Shown here: positions 22,534 through 35,400 of the stretch, piece by piece | How the letters are laid out: every line of letters starts with the position of its first letter | Numbering within the stretch: position 1 is the stretch's first letter | From: Thunnus maccoyii | Lineage: Eukaryota; Chordata; Actinopteri; Scombriformes; Scombridae | Assembly: GCF_910596095.1 (NCBI RefSeq) | Contig: NC_056538.1 | Coordinates: forward strand, 33,723,922 to 33,787,921 | DNA length: 64,000 bases | Reading direction: 5' to 3' | Made by a program: the position numbers and the translations under genes | The notes under the pieces: generated by a model | The model's database searches: none | Seen by the model: only the letters and a program-made list of their open reading frames with translations | What the model was told of the DNA's origin: nothing

Positions 22534-24424
22534 TTACCAGTAGTTGTTGATGCTGATGGTGCTCAGCTGCCCCTCGTTGCTTCTTGTGTCTGTGCTTGGT
22601 GTTTGCTTGGTCCTGCTGAGCACTCTCTTCAGGTTCAGCTTGGTCCGAAAGGCCTTACAGTTGATGAAGTAGATGAGTGGATCCAGGCAGATGTTGAGAA
22701 CTGACAGTAAGGTGGTTACTTCAGTCAGGTAGCACAACAACTGGCGTGAGGGGCCCTGCCTCCTCAGTAAAGCATAGGGAATAAGACCCAGGTGGTACGG
22801 CACGAAACAAATGCAGAAGACGCTGACCAGCACCAACATTTTCTTGCGTGACTTCATGAGCTCCTTGCAGCTGGAGGATGACAGGTGCCTCTGCTGTGCC
22901 AGCAACACAGTGCGGGAGGCGCTGTAGTAGAAGAAGACCAAGGAGACGAGGACGAACAGGAAGGTGACAGCAGAGCAGATGTGGATGATTTTGGAGAACA
23001 CAATGACCTGGTCACTTTGCAATGCATCACAGCTGTCAGGGACAATGGTCAACTGTTGTTGGGTGAAGAGCAACAGGCTGATGTAAGAGGTCATAACGGC
23101 CAGCAGGAAAACCCAGGTTACCATGGAGATGATGCGGGCAGCCTGCACTGTCTGGAGGATGTGAGTTCTTAATGGATGGATGATCTTCAGATACCTGGAG
23201 AGAAGAGAGGCAGGCGTCAGCAGATAATTTCACTGATTAACAGTGATACAAATTGTCAAACCACAGATTTCATGAGGAATGAAGATTCCAATATTAGTTC
23301 TAGAGGAGAGGACCAGCTCTTTACTCCTGCAATGATACGAGGACATGGAGAAAGCTCATGAACATTTCAGCTTGCAGGGAATCCAATGTGTTTGTATTTT
23401 GTATCTGTGCATATGGGAGGATAAAATCACTTAAACGTGTATACTATTCTAGTGACTTGACAAAAACAAAAAAAGACATAAACATAAAAATATGAGTGAA
23501 AGGGCTGCATTCAAATTTTAGGTTAAATAAACAAATGCAAATACTTCTGACGTCGGCAAAAGTTATCTTGACTAAATTTTGCATGTTGTATAAACCCCTG
23601 GTCTTCAGTCAGTGGATTTAGATCTGTTAATTTATTGAACTGCTCAGTTTGTTGTTCAAAATTGTAAATATAATTCAGATTAAATTCAGTTTTCATCTGT
23701 ATTTTCTGAGTTTGAAGTCAGTTTTTTATTTGACTGTAAGAACTATATAAATAAATAAACTTACAGCTGTAGTTGCTGCTGTTGCTCTGTAGAGTCAGTA
23801 TAAAGATAATGTGCAGGAATATAAAAACAGACAATAAAGCAATAAAATATTTATAAAAAGTATTAACTGTGCTGATAAACTGCATGGTGTGTTGGAGTCT
23901 AGGGTGGGAGATCTACCTGTTAGCAGCGATGTAGCCCATGAACAGGATGCTGGCGTACATGTTGAGGTAAAAGGTGGAGTCAGCAAAGTTGCAGTAGACC
24001 AGGCAGAAGGTGATGGAGCTGTTGGCGTAGTTGATGATGCGGAAGGGGAGGTAAAGGCAGAGCAGGAAGTCGGCGGCTGCCAGGTTCTTCAGGTAGACCA
24101 TCATGATGCTGGACACCTGCTGCTGAGCTGAGCAGAAGTAAACCTTCATGGTGAAGCTGTTGAGGACCAAACCCACCTGGAGAGGAAACAGGAGGAACTC
24201 AGGACAGGTTTTTAAGAGATTAACATGTGTGTTGATTAGCATACGGAGGAGGAGGAAATGTGACTGTAATGTGAATATTAGACACTCACCAGAAACACCA
24301 GACTGTAGACCGGCATGAAGAAGAGGTGGGCTGATGTGTCGACCTGATCACCGTGAGTCATATTATCATCATTGTTGGTCTGGTTGGTGACTGAGGTCAC
24401 TCGCTCTGTTACCAGGTCACCCAT
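22534..24424 (-). CDS. P2Y12/13/14-like G-protein-coupled receptor, array copy B (3 coding exons)
   Basis: Receptor of 351 aa; exons 24424-24290, 24176-23917 and 23194-22534, same phases as A. TM3-ECL2 disulfide C107-C187, NRY at 131-133, CFVPYH in TM6 and LDPLIY in TM7 are intact. The TM6 motif is H266-L-G-L269, lacking the Arg of P2Y12-type receptors, and TM7 has Thr289-Glu290 in place of Lys-Glu. Uniquely in the array, the N-terminal Cys is Gly25 (GGT for TGT) and the ECL3 Cys is Gly279 (GGC for TGC), so the second extracellular disulfide is gone. Exons 1-2 and intron 2 are closest to copy D (RIINYANSSITF, AAADFLLCLYLPF), while the tail (NLKRVLSRTKQTPSTDTRSN) and 3' flank are closest to C. 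The frame is fully open and probably functional; the ligand is unknown. Confidence 0.9.
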
Positions 24425-24611
24425 GTTTGTGGAGGTTCTAGGAAGGGTGAACACAATTATATCATCTTTATAGTGTTAAATATAGTTTCACACATTAACT
24501 ATGTATCCTACTGAACCATCAGCTGACTGTATTGTTACACATGTAAGACAGGAAGAAGCCTTTTGGATTCAATCTAAAGCATGTCCAGGTGACCTTTTTC
24601 AAGCATGTCTT

Positions 24612-25044
24612 TCAGCAGTTAGGTGTCCAAGTTGATGGGAAGCTTCAGCTTCATGAGGCTTCAGCAGTCTGAGTTAGTCATATCAAGTGGATATCTGACA
24701 CATTTACAGTCTTTTTAACATCAAATTCCCTCTTTGTGTTTCCTCAGACAGTGTTTCCCTGTTGAGCTGCGGTGGAAGTATAGTAACAAAAAGACGGACT
24801 TTGGCACTAAAAAGACTGTAACGTTGAAAGATATCTACTTGATTTGACTCATTTGGATGCTGAAGCTTCAGATAAACTTTTAAATACATTTTTGCACAGA
24901 AGGAGGACTGTGGATTTTGTCCCCCATCACTTCCATTGTAAGTGCATTGTGAAGGGATCTTCTAATGGTCAGTGGCTGTGAACTTTCCTTTAACTTAAAA
25001 CATGTTTCATTGTTCATTTGGGCTCCTGACTGTTGTTTTTAGAC
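24612..25044. mobile_element. Palindromic MITE, left arm deleted
   Basis: Same family as 19164-19742: TTTCCTCAGACAGTGTTTCCC, AAAGACTGTAACGTTGAAAG and TGTTCATTTGGGCTCCTGAC are shared. The CTGTTCATACTGG end is missing on the left. Confidence 0.7.
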
Positions 25045-25269
25045 ACAATTGAAAAATTGTTAACTTTCCTTTGACTTAATGCTTCTAGATATAACATTAC
25101 CAGAATTTTCTCAGACATATGGTGTCTGTTGTTTGGTCCTCTACTTTGGTACAGATGTAAATATCTCAACAACTACTGGATGGATTGCCATAAGATGTGG
25201 CACCTGTATGACGTAAAAGATATTAAAAACACAGTGCAACACTTGTAAGGCCAGTAGCTCACTTGGTAA

Positions 25270-26091
25270 ATTGATCTCTGACTGCCTTGTCCTGAACATC
25301 GGCGTTCCACAGGGGTGCATTTTGTCTCCCCCCCTGTTCTCCATATATACAAATGAGGAAAAATACAACAGCAAAGACCTCTCACTCATAAAGTATGATG
25401 ATAAGTATGCTGATGACATGGCCCTGGTTGCCTGCCTGCAGGATGTCAACAGCGCTTCCTATTCTCAGCACATCGACCACCTTGCCACTTGGTTTGACAG
25501 CAGCTTCCTTGACCTTGATGTCAGTAAGACCAAGGAGCTGTGTCTGGGTGGTAGGATGGAAGCAGGCAGCATAGGGCCCATCTTCAGTCCTGCTATCATG
25601 AAGGGGCAGGAAGTGGAGCAGGTCACTCACTTTAAACATCTGGGAACAATCATTGACAATAAACTCACCTTTCAGATCAATGCAAACTACATTTACAAAA
25701 AGGCATGGCAGCAGCTCTCTCCTCAGGAAATTGAGTTTCAGTGCCAGCAAACTCACCCTGACCATGGTCTACAGGTCAGTGTCCTCACCTTTAACATCAT
25801 TTCCTGATATGAGAACCTCTCAGTTAGACAAAGGAACAAGTCGACTCAGGTGGTCAACCAGGCCAGTAAGATCATTGGAAATACACAATTGCAAGTCCAG
25901 AACTTATGCAACCAGTCCACAACCAAAAAGGCAACCCAGGTCTATAACAATCCCACCCACCCCCTTTACTTATTATTCCAGGTGTTGCCATCTGGCAGGA
26001 CACTCAAGGTCCAACTAGCCAGGAAAAATGGGTACAAGAAGTCATTTGTGCCCTTTGCTGAGGCCATTCTAAACAGAGAAATAGTAGTAAG
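25270..26091 (+). pseudogene. Rex1/CR1-like LINE, RT C-terminal part
   Basis: The frame 25271-25807 has the RT box GVPQGCILSPPLFSIYTNE, then KYADDMALVACLQD (catalytic YADD), LDVSKTKELCLGG and VTHFKHLGTIIDNKLTF. After a frameshift near 25800 the C-terminal end follows: SKIIGN, then NPTHPLYLLFQVLPSG and KNGYKKSFVPFAEAILN. This layout is typical of Rex1/CR1-type LINEs of fish. The 3' tail resumes at 28645 after an L2 insertion. A shorter relative is at 51540-51900. Confidence 0.8.
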
Positions 26092-28640
26092 TAAGTAAAG
26101 TTTATTTGTATAGCACCTTTTACAGATACAAAATCACAAAGTGCTTCACATTAATGAAAAATACACAATTAAAGGCAATATTAAAAATAGCAACAATAAC
26201 AGATAGTGCAGAGCTGACAAGATCAAATGACAGCAACAACATACAAATGAGGACAGAGACAGATAAACAAGTACATAAGTTCCAAAACACAGACGAGGAA
26301 ATAAGCCACTATTCAGACAGGTTAACCAAAAGCCTGTCTGAATGAGAACATTTTCAGCTGCTTCATAAAGATGTTACAGGAGTGAAGGGATAGCAGCGAT
26401 AAGGGGAGAGCATTCCTAAATTTCGGTGCAACAGCTTAAAAAGCACAGTCACATCGGGTTTTATAGTGGGTAATTTTTGTTCAGCAGACCTAAGAGCCCG
26501 ATTGGGCGTATAAGGGAGGAAGAGGTCAGCAATATACTGGGCTGTTTGACCATGTAAGGCTGTATAGGATAGCACCAGTATCTTAAAATTGATTCAAAAT
26601 TGAATGTGGAGCCAGTGCAAAGAGGATAAAATTGGCATGATATGTGATCTCTTGCTATTTCTAGTTAAAAGCCCAGCACCTGCATTTTGGACAGTTTGGA
26701 GACAGTTCAGAGAAGTTTGATTTAAATAGGGAAAAAGTGCGTTACAGTAATCTAAACGAGTAGTAATACGAGTAGTAATAAAAGCATGAATAATCATCTC
26801 CATCCCCCCCTTGCTCACCACAGATCTTAATTTAGCAATGTTCCTCAACTTGACAAAACATGAGCACATAAGCTGGCTGACATGATTATCAAAGGACAGT
26901 GACTGGTCAAAGATGACACCTAAATTTTGCAGGTTATGCTGAACACAAACAATTGACAACCACATATGCTGCTCGATGTTTAGAATAAAATTTAGCAATT
27001 GAGAGAACTTCTGTCTTATTTGCATTTTACTGAAGGCAGTTGTCAGCCATCCAAATCTTGATGTCATCCAACCAATCATTTAAAATGGACAATTGGTTAC
27101 TCTCATCAGGTTTAAAAGAGCAATACAACTGAATATCATCGGCATAAAAATGATAAGAGATGCCACTATAACAGCTAATAATCTGTCCAAGAGGCAGCAT
27201 ATATAAGGAGAACAACACAGGACGCAGGACCGAACCCTGTGGGACACCACATGACGCGCTGTCTCTGACATGAACTGACCCACAGAGCCCGAAAAACTCC
27301 AACATAGGATAAGAACCAATCCAAGGCAGACCCGGAAATACCTACTAACTGGTTTAACCTCTTTAATGATCAACGGTATCAAATGCAGAGCTGAGGTCAG
27401 GTAACACCAACAATGAGCATTTCCTGTCATCTGCAGCCATCATAATATCATCACTGACTTTTAGAAGAGCCGTTTCTGTTGAATGCAGTTTACCAAAACC
27501 TAATTGAAATGAGTTGCACAGGTTATGTGTTTATAAAACAGTTATAAGCTGCTCGGCTACAACTTTTTCCAGCAGTTTGGACATAAGAGGCAGCTTGATT
27601 AAAGTCGTATAATTCACTGGGAGGGTGTGGTTTAAATTTGTTTGTTTTTTTCAGCAAAAGCTGAATTATAGCATGTTTAAACTGGCTAGGGACAAAGCCA
27701 GTTGAAAGGGAGAGACTGATCATGGCTACAATAGTGGAGCCAACTGAATTAAAAACATTTAAAAACAAGGATGAGGGAAGAATGTCACATGGGCCAGATG
27801 AAGGTTTAATTTTGTGCAACAATTTAGTAATGTCCTCTAAGGAAACAGGAGAAAAGGAGTTAAGGATTGTGGAGCAGGAAGCACCAATGGTATGTTGTCT
27901 TGATGATGGGGGAATATTTGCTCTGATATCACTGACTTTGCACTTGTGGAGAGGTCAGAGAGACGATAGTGTTTATAGTCTCAAAGAGAACTTTTGAATT
28001 TCTTTTGTTAGTTGAAATGAGGTTGGCAAAATAGACAGTCCTAGCTTCCCTCATCATTTCATTCAAACAGATTAAAAGCTCTTTCAGATGCAGCCGATGG
28101 ATCTCTAGTTTGGTGGTTTTCCATAAGCACTCTGTCTTCTTACATTTCTGCCTAAAACTGTGGATTGACCTGTTAATCCAAGGTGAGAATCTGACAGAGG
28201 AGGTTTGTCTAGATTTAAAAGGAGCCACTATATCCAATACATAGGAGCACTGTTCATTAAGTAACTGGACCAAGGTCTCCACATCATTACAGCTTAACAG
28301 CACATCAGGGTCAAATAAAGCTGTGAAGTTTTCAGCTGTGCTCTGGTTAATGATGTGCCTACAAGACATATGTTTATGTTTATGGGGCAGCGGATCCAAG
28401 GAAAGGGCCAGATGGGCTAGGAGGTCAGTAAATTAAAATGCAATAGAAAGGCTTCAACTGACCAACTTTAGTCATATTAAGTTCAAATAAGGGGAAAGTC
28501 TCAGTGCTAATCAACCAGCAGTCAAAGCGATTTCTGAAAATAACTTCAAGACCTCCACCACGGCCCGATAGCCTCAGCGTGCTGATGGAGGTACAGTCTG
28601 CAGGACAAAGTTCATTGATGAAGGAATATTCCATATTTCC
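26092..28640 (-). mobile_element. L2-type LINE (5'-truncated, mutated) inserted in the Rex1-like LINE
   Basis: On the minus strand, from right to left: an endonuclease end (LSGRGGGLEVIFRN, about 28560), a linker with FKSRQTSSVRFSPWINRSI (28200), an RT start (KPSSGPCDILPSSLF, 27800), the box [19 protein letters not shown] (27240), FYADDIQLY (27140), then LGVIFDQSLSFDNHV (26900) and RLDYCNALF (26740). The 3' end is AAGCACTTTGTGATTTTGTA, then CTATACAAATAAACTTTACT ending at about 26092 beside a TTAC repeat. Several frameshifts break ORF2, and ORF1 is absent. Confidence 0.88.
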
Positions 28641-28644
28641 ATTA

Positions 28645-28755
28645 TTTCCATTATTTATGTATTTAGCTGCTCTTTACTGTTTTACACTGTGTTGCCAGAA
28701 TGCAGAGGGCAAATTTCTATTTCATGTGATGTAATGGACAATAAAAATTTCTTAT
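28645..28755 (+). mobile_element. 3' tail of the split Rex1-like LINE
   Basis: TATGTATTTAGCTGCTCTTTAC, then GTGTTGCCAGAATGCAG and TAATGGACAATAAAA match 51800-51900, where the same tail directly follows the RT C-terminus. This shows that 26092-28640 is a later insertion. Confidence 0.75.
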
Positions 28756-28759
28756 CATA

Positions 28760-29165
28760 TTTTAAAAGTGGTACATCTGGGGGACCTGATGAATCATTAT
28801 ACAATAAACCCATTTCAATTAAACCACTGATTTCAAAAGTCTGTGAAAAGAGAAATCAAATCTTGGCGAAAGATCAACTTTTAAACCTAAAACAATTTGG
28901 TATTTTAAAGGATTCAACAGAGATGGCTGTATGTTATCTTACAGAAACCATCAAAAGTAGTTTGGATGAAGGTAGTAGTGGGAGCAGTATTCTTAGATTT
29001 AAAAAGCCTTTGACTAAGTGTGAACCATGAAATACTTCTAAATAGATTATCACACCTTTCATTCTCAACAAGCTGTAAACTGGTTCAGATCAGCAGTGTG
29101 TCAAAATTAACTGTGAAAACGTCACTTCAAAATTGTAAATTGGCATGGACATGGACTGTAGTTAA
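28760..29165 (+). pseudogene. LINE RT fragment, block copy upstream of B
   Basis: Same fragment as 20041-20465 with an extra small deletion (the VAEQLMNYL region is shortened). Ends FKKPLTKCEP-stop like its sister copy. Confidence 0.85.
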
Positions 29166-29331
29166 CTACAAGTAAACTCTGTGTCCAGTGTCAAGAGGTG
29201 TTTAAAACAGTTTTTATCTTAAGTTGTCTTGGAAAATATATTAGGTTTTATATTTTAAAAAAAGACTCAAATTTGAACATAAAAATAGTAGACGCACAAA
29301 GAACTGAAAGTGAGATATTTGCAGGACTCAC

Positions 29332-29470
29332 CTGTCTGTCTGTCAGTGGAGATCTCCGATACAAACTGTTTGCTTTAATTCCTCCTTCTGTGCAGCGTTC
29401 ACAGGACAGGAAGAACTGAATCTGTGGTTACTGCATGATGGCTCAGAAAACACACACACTGCTGTTCAGA
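29332..29470 (-). promoter_or_regulatory. 5' noncoding exon of receptor B
   Basis: Near-identical to the exon at 20650: minus-strand ACAGACAGACAG then GTGAGT (donor at 29331-29330). The upper bound is approximate. Confidence 0.6.
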
Positions 29471-29877
29471 TGCTATTTCATTTCCTGGTTTTTTGTTTAT
29501 CATTTTGTTAGAGGACCAAAAAACAAATAAAGAGTGTACAGGGGTTTTACTGGGGCTGTTGCTGTGTCACTTAGCATCAGATTAGCTCAGCTGTGGTCAG
29601 CGGTGGAGTTGGAATAAAAATCAGCCAGACTTTAGACTCAGACTGGCCCGCCAAAGTCCACCTGCAGGCACATACGACCTATAACACTAGAATCATGTCG
29701 TAAACAGAGATTCATTTAACTGTAATGGTTTTTAGACCAATACATGGGATAAAAACTCCTTTACAATTCTAATGTAATTATATTTATATAACTTGGTAAT
29801 GTTATAATTGTTTTTAATGCTGTATCAGTGTTGCTTCTCAAATGTGAATATTTTCTGGTTTCTGTAACAGTAAACTT

Positions 29878-30510
29878 AATATCTTTGGGTTGTGGACTAA
29901 ACAAGACATTTGAAGAAGTCATTTTTTATGGACCAAACAAGTAATCAATAAATTGAGAAAATAAGCAATAAATAAGGATTACATAAACACAGCTCATCTG
30001 CAGAGACCAGCTCACAAAAACAAACCATCCAAATCAATGAAGCAACCTGCTAAATTTACATAGTGATCCCTAAAATATGCTGCTGCTGTCTGTTTTTGTT
30101 GCAACTGCAGCAGGAGTTGCTGATTGTGCTGCAGTTTGCTCGCCTACATTTGTAGTTTCTGTCTGTTTTCTGTTTTTTTTAGCCATTTTTGAATGTCCAT
30201 GACAGTGTTGGCATCCATTTACCAGCTTTCTTTTTTATTTAGGCCAGCCGGCAGCTTCACTATCAGCTCACTACATCCTCACACTCATGCAGCTCATGCA
30301 GAGCAGGCAGAAGGGCCCCATTGGCTGATTCTGGCTGATAATATTGTACAGATTACTACACTTTTTTCCAATTTGAAAATAATATATTACTATGCCACCA
30401 ACTTTTACAAATGAAAACAACAAATGATAACAACAAATTATGTCAATTATAGTCAGGCAGAAAATGGACGAAAGCGTCTGCTTAATGTAATGAATGTAAA
30501 TGTAAACGTA
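29878..30510. mobile_element. Insertion in the B block relative to the A block
   Basis: The A block runs TTCTGGTTTCTGTA (21178) straight into ..AATGATAACAACAAAT. In the B block about 535 bases (29878-30410) intervene. The end at 30471-30510 has GGACGAAAGCGTCTGCTTAATG with a TAATGTAAATG tail, the usual 3' end of a fish SINE/LINE family. Confidence 0.5.
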
Positions 30511-30529
30511 AGTAGGGGTGCGGAGGGTG

Positions 30530-31750
30530 CTGCACCACCCCCTGGTGGATGGTAGAGGACCTGCATGTTCGCAACTATAAATCCTCTAAGACCTACGAGG
30601 CCGTGTATGAGGATGTAGCAGGATCAGATTTAAAGCTTTAGTGAATATACTGGTATCATATGAAACTAGATGACCGAAGGAATCCATTGGCACCAACCAT
30701 GCCATGCTGGGAAGGGGGCTAAATAGCGCCCCAACGTTAGGTGAGGGAACTGCCACGGCGATTCTTTAAAGGGATCCCTTGACCTCTCATCCCAAGATAT
30801 CTGAATGAAAATGGGTTCTATGGGTACCCACCAGTCTCCCCTTCACAGACATGCCCACTTTATGCTAATCTCATGCAGTTTGAGGAAAAAAACATGCAGT
30901 TTTTGCATGCAGTATAAATGTTTTATTTTTGCCTATTCTAAAAATGGTGTATTTGAAAATTTCTGCTTAATGGGGTCCCTAAACAGTCCTGGAATTGCAT
31001 ATATTGGGTCTAACTGGAAAGCTGAGACTCTTGTGGATTCAATGAGCCCAATTGTATTTATGTGTGATGATGTTAGTCCCCATAGTAGCCATTTCATTGT
31101 AGTGAGAACATTTTTTTGATAATCACAGCCTCATGAAACTTTACAACCACAAACCAGAGACCAAGGGCGTTCATCGGATGTATGGCTTTCCTAGGTATAT
31201 TGACAATAAGGGGGTTTCTGAGCAAAGTGCTTGCCATCCAATCGCCGAAAAATACAGTTCTTACAGAAATGGTTTTTGATATCAAATCACAGCATCGATT
31301 TTTCTATAGTGTTCCTCAAGGTCTTGGTGTCTTAATGTGGTATTTTGGAGGGATTTTTGACCATTTTTAATAATTATCGAGTGGTCAAAAATGGTTAAAT
31401 TTTGCACCAAATCTGTGTAACAAATAGTATCAACCCAATGATTGCTGCAACTTATGAGACATAATTGAGCATGGGAATGGCCATCATATACTTCCATTAT
31501 GATGTTATAAGCCCTTATAATGCTAAACTTAAAAGATTTGAACTGGCACTTAACCGAAACACAATGTTTATTACAGATTCATGACTAGAAAACTTGACTC
31601 ACAGTGCTGAGATATAATCTTCAGGTTCCTGGTTTTCAGATGACGTATCACCACTTCTATTTGGAATATAATGTTGACCTGCTATCTCCCCCTAAAGATC
31701 CCCTGTCCAGATAAAAATGGGTCTATGGTGGGTCTCTAAGTGTTAATAAA
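30530..31750. repeat. Unclassified interspersed repeat
   Basis: No coding frame. Phrases such as ATATCTGAATGAAAATGGGT and CCCACTTTATGCTAATCTCATG look like a dispersed fish element I cannot name. The ends are not defined. Confidence 0.35.
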
Positions 31751-31964
31751 TATATAAATAAAATAATAAATAACTAAATAAAAAGTTTCATTTAATTTTT
31801 GTTGTTTATGTTCATATTCTAATGATATTTTGATTTCAGTAAGTGGTTAATATTGCGTCACCATGTTTCCCATGGCTATGCCTATACTTGATGTGAATTC
31901 TTATACACTTCTGAATTCCACCACATTGTGACTTGGTTTGACATTTTCATACACAGTCAGATGT

Positions 31965-32517
31965 GACTCAGTTTACTGGACGGAGGCTGATTTGATTAAC
32001 AAATGATGACACATTCTGTCGTTCTCCTAATCTTGCACACAATCTTGACCTCAAACCGGTTTCTCTGACATATTACAAAACAAATATCACACTGCTGCCT
32101 GTGAGCTTGAATGTATGGTCATAATTTTATCCATCAGAATGTGGAAGCTGAAAGTGAAGGGTGTTCTTCAGGATGGTGATGGAAACGTTTGCAAATCTGA
32201 TCTCAGTAACTGGTCTTAATTAGGACATGTGTCTGTATGTAATACACTCACATATAGTCACATGTGGTTCATCATATAAAACACATTTCACAAAATGACT
32301 TCTTTACTTTGTTTGCCTTTTAATCATTGGTCATTTGGGAAATAGTTTTTACCATTATTGTTAAATATCAGTACAATATTTTTTGTACTACCTATTTATA
32401 CATTTTGTAGAATTTTTCATGAAAAATTATTATATGTGAGACCAGCCAATAGCAGATAGCTATTGGTCTCATATGCTGGTCTTTTTTTTTTACCAGTAGT
32501 TGGTTGTTTACCAGTAG
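31965..32517 (-). other. 3' flank of receptor C, paralogous to the 3' flank of B
   Basis: Matches 21790-22533 along most of its length. It probably includes the 3' UTRs. No other gene is seen. Confidence 0.6.
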
Positions 32518-35349
32518 TCAGTTGATGTTGATGGTGCTCAGCTGCCCCTCATTGCTTCTTGTGTCTGTGCTTGGTGTTTGCTTGGTCCTGCTGAACACTC
32601 TCTTCAGGTTCAGCTTGGTCCGAAAGGCCTTACAGCTGATGAAGTAGATTAGTGGATCCAGGCAGACATTGAGAACTGACAGTAAGATGGTCACTTCAAT
32701 CAGGTAGTACAATACCCTGCGTGAGGAGCACTGCCTCTTCAGTAAAGCATAGGGAATAAGACCCAGGTGGTATGGCACGAAACAAATGCAGAAGACGCTG
32801 ACCAGCACCAACATTTTCTTGCGGGACTTCTTGAGCTTCTTGCAGCTGGAGGATGACAGCTGCTTCTGCTGTGCCAGCCACACAGTGCGGGAGGCGCTGT
32901 AGTAGAAGAAGACCAGGGAGATGAAGATGAACAGGAAGGTGACAGCAGAGCAGATGTGGATGATTTTGTAGAACACAATGACCTGGGCACTTTGCAATAC
33001 ATCACAGCTGTCAGGGACAACAGTCAGTGGTGGCTGGGTGAGGAGCAACAGGGTGATGTAGGAGGTCATAATAGCCAGGAGGACAACCCAGGTTACCATA
33101 GAGATTATGCGGGCAGCCTGCACTGTCTGCAGGATGTGATTTCCTGAGGGATGGATGATCTTCAGATACCTGGAGACAGAAGAGGCAGATGAAAAAAAGA
33201 GCAGACAACAAGGGTGTGGTGCTTCCTGGATCAAACCTGACCAAAGCCACCCAGCCTGGGCCTACCTGCCAGCAGCGATGTAGCCCATGAACAGGATGCT
33301 GGCATACATATTGAGGTAAAAGATCGACGAGGCAAAGTTGCAGTGGACCAGGCGGATGGTGATGGAACTGCTGGTGAAGTTGGCTATGTAGAAGGGGAGG
33401 CAGAGGCATAGCAGGAAGTCAGACACTGCCAGGTTCTTCAGGTAGACCAGCATGATGCTGAACACCTCCTGCTGACCTGAGCAGAAGTAAACCTTCATGG
33501 TGAAGCCATTGAGGAGTAAACCCACCTGGAGAGAAAAACACAGAGGATGGGGAGGATGGAGAAAACAGTAACAATAATAATGACTTACTTGTCTTTGTTG
33601 TCCCTACATCATAAATCATATAAATGTGGATAACAGAGCACACTTTCAGTCTTTCCTTGATTGCTAGATTGTTTATGAAAATTTAAAAAAAAATTCTAGG
33701 GGTTTTGCAATTTCTGTTCATGGCAACTATGGTGTGGTTGAGGTTAGGGGAAGATGGTGGTTACATCTGATGATAAAGGTGAACTTTAATTGGAAGTCTG
33801 TGACAGGATGTGACCCCAGTCACCTGCATGAAAGTTATACAAGCTGCACACTTATTCCTGCATTGGCACTGAGCATTTGCACTTGAATTTGGTTGCCTCA
33901 AGATTTCCAAAGGCTGTGTTGAGCCTCAACCTTGTGGTCAGACAAAGGCAGGCCTACTTGTAAACTCTGAAGCCTGACCAAGAGGCTGCCTTTGTCCCCT
34001 CATACTCCATGTGCATGAGACAAAGGCGGGCCTGCATGCAGTTTTGAAGCCTGATAACCAGGCATTTTGCCAGTGAAACAAAGGGAGTCCAAAAAGGACT
34101 CCATCCCCCAACATGCACCTCTCAGTTCACAACTAGGTGTTAAAACCAGAAACTCTCGTCTCTCATTGGCAGAGATGCTCCAACACAGAGGAAGTCACGG
34201 CAACACAGCTGTGATGTCACCACCCTTTAAATACTGAGTGCACCCAGAAATCCCTGCCTGTCCATTGTAACTGAGCTGGGGGGAAGTTCTGTCCCTCTGA
34301 GAACCAGTTTACTAAAGGAGGTAACCCCATGCACGTGTGCTTTTCCCCTACTGACTGGAAGATTCTCCCCTCACTGGAGGAGACGAGACTTCGCCAGTGT
34401 TCACCTGAACACAATCATTGGATCTGAGAGCAAACCAGCACTCTCACTGCCTGCAGAAGGAAGAAAAGGATTTCTTCACAGAGATGTGGATAACTCCTAC
34501 TCCCCACTCTTCAACCAAGTCGACTCCACTGTTTTCTCTGCAACGCCTGCCGAGGATCAGCTTGCTGTGAAATCTGCCAACAGAGTGCGGACGGCCCCAT
34601 CAGCATCCAAGCCGAGGAACTGAGCCGTACCAAAGATGGACTGAACACACACCCTGTTTGCTTTCTGAAGCAACCAAGTAAGAGGTTTAAGTCTGGGCAG
34701 AGACAGTGTTGGATTATGTGTTATTTTCAGCTTCAGTTTATTTCTCATTTTGTTGTGTGAATTGACGGATTGTGCTGTTATACTCTGAGGAGTATTTGAA
34801 GTTTGCTGCCTGTTTAGTTGTTTTCACCACACTAAACTGTTTTGTGTTCATCCAACTCAGGACTGCTGTGTTTGTGCCACCCTGAGTGAGAAACCAAGTT
34901 GCTTCGTTGATCAGAAACCAGGCAATGTGCATTACAGACTGCCATCCATACATGCGCTCTCTGTGGACAAAGACACCGCTTCTCTCCCCCTCATGGTTGC
35001 TTGCCCTCCTCTTTCTTCCCTCTTTTGCTACCAACACACACACATGCACACACATACACATGCACCGACATCTTCTTACACATCTGACGGTCAGATAATG
35101 ATGGACAAAGCACCGCTCTGTTCCTCCTTATCTGCCATCAGACATGTGTGTTCTACACGAAATTGGGTGACTACATGATGCCGACCACCAGGCGACGCAA
35201 TCTTTCTATTGTCTAACCAAGACACCAAAGTCACTTCCGCTATTTGGGTCTCCCGTAACTTTACATCCACTGTCCTTAAGATCGCATGACATTGTCTCAC
35301 AAGATCATCTTGCCCACACACACACATACTCCTCTACACTCCCATACTG

Positions 35350-35400
<51 letters not shown>

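Larger units (their letters stand above)
24438..29331 (-). other. First intron of receptor B
   Basis: It runs from the donor beside 29332 to the acceptor CCTAG at 24438-24439. It is filled by a partial palindromic MITE, a Rex1-like LINE that is itself split by an L2 element, and the shared LINE RT fragment. Confidence 0.6.
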
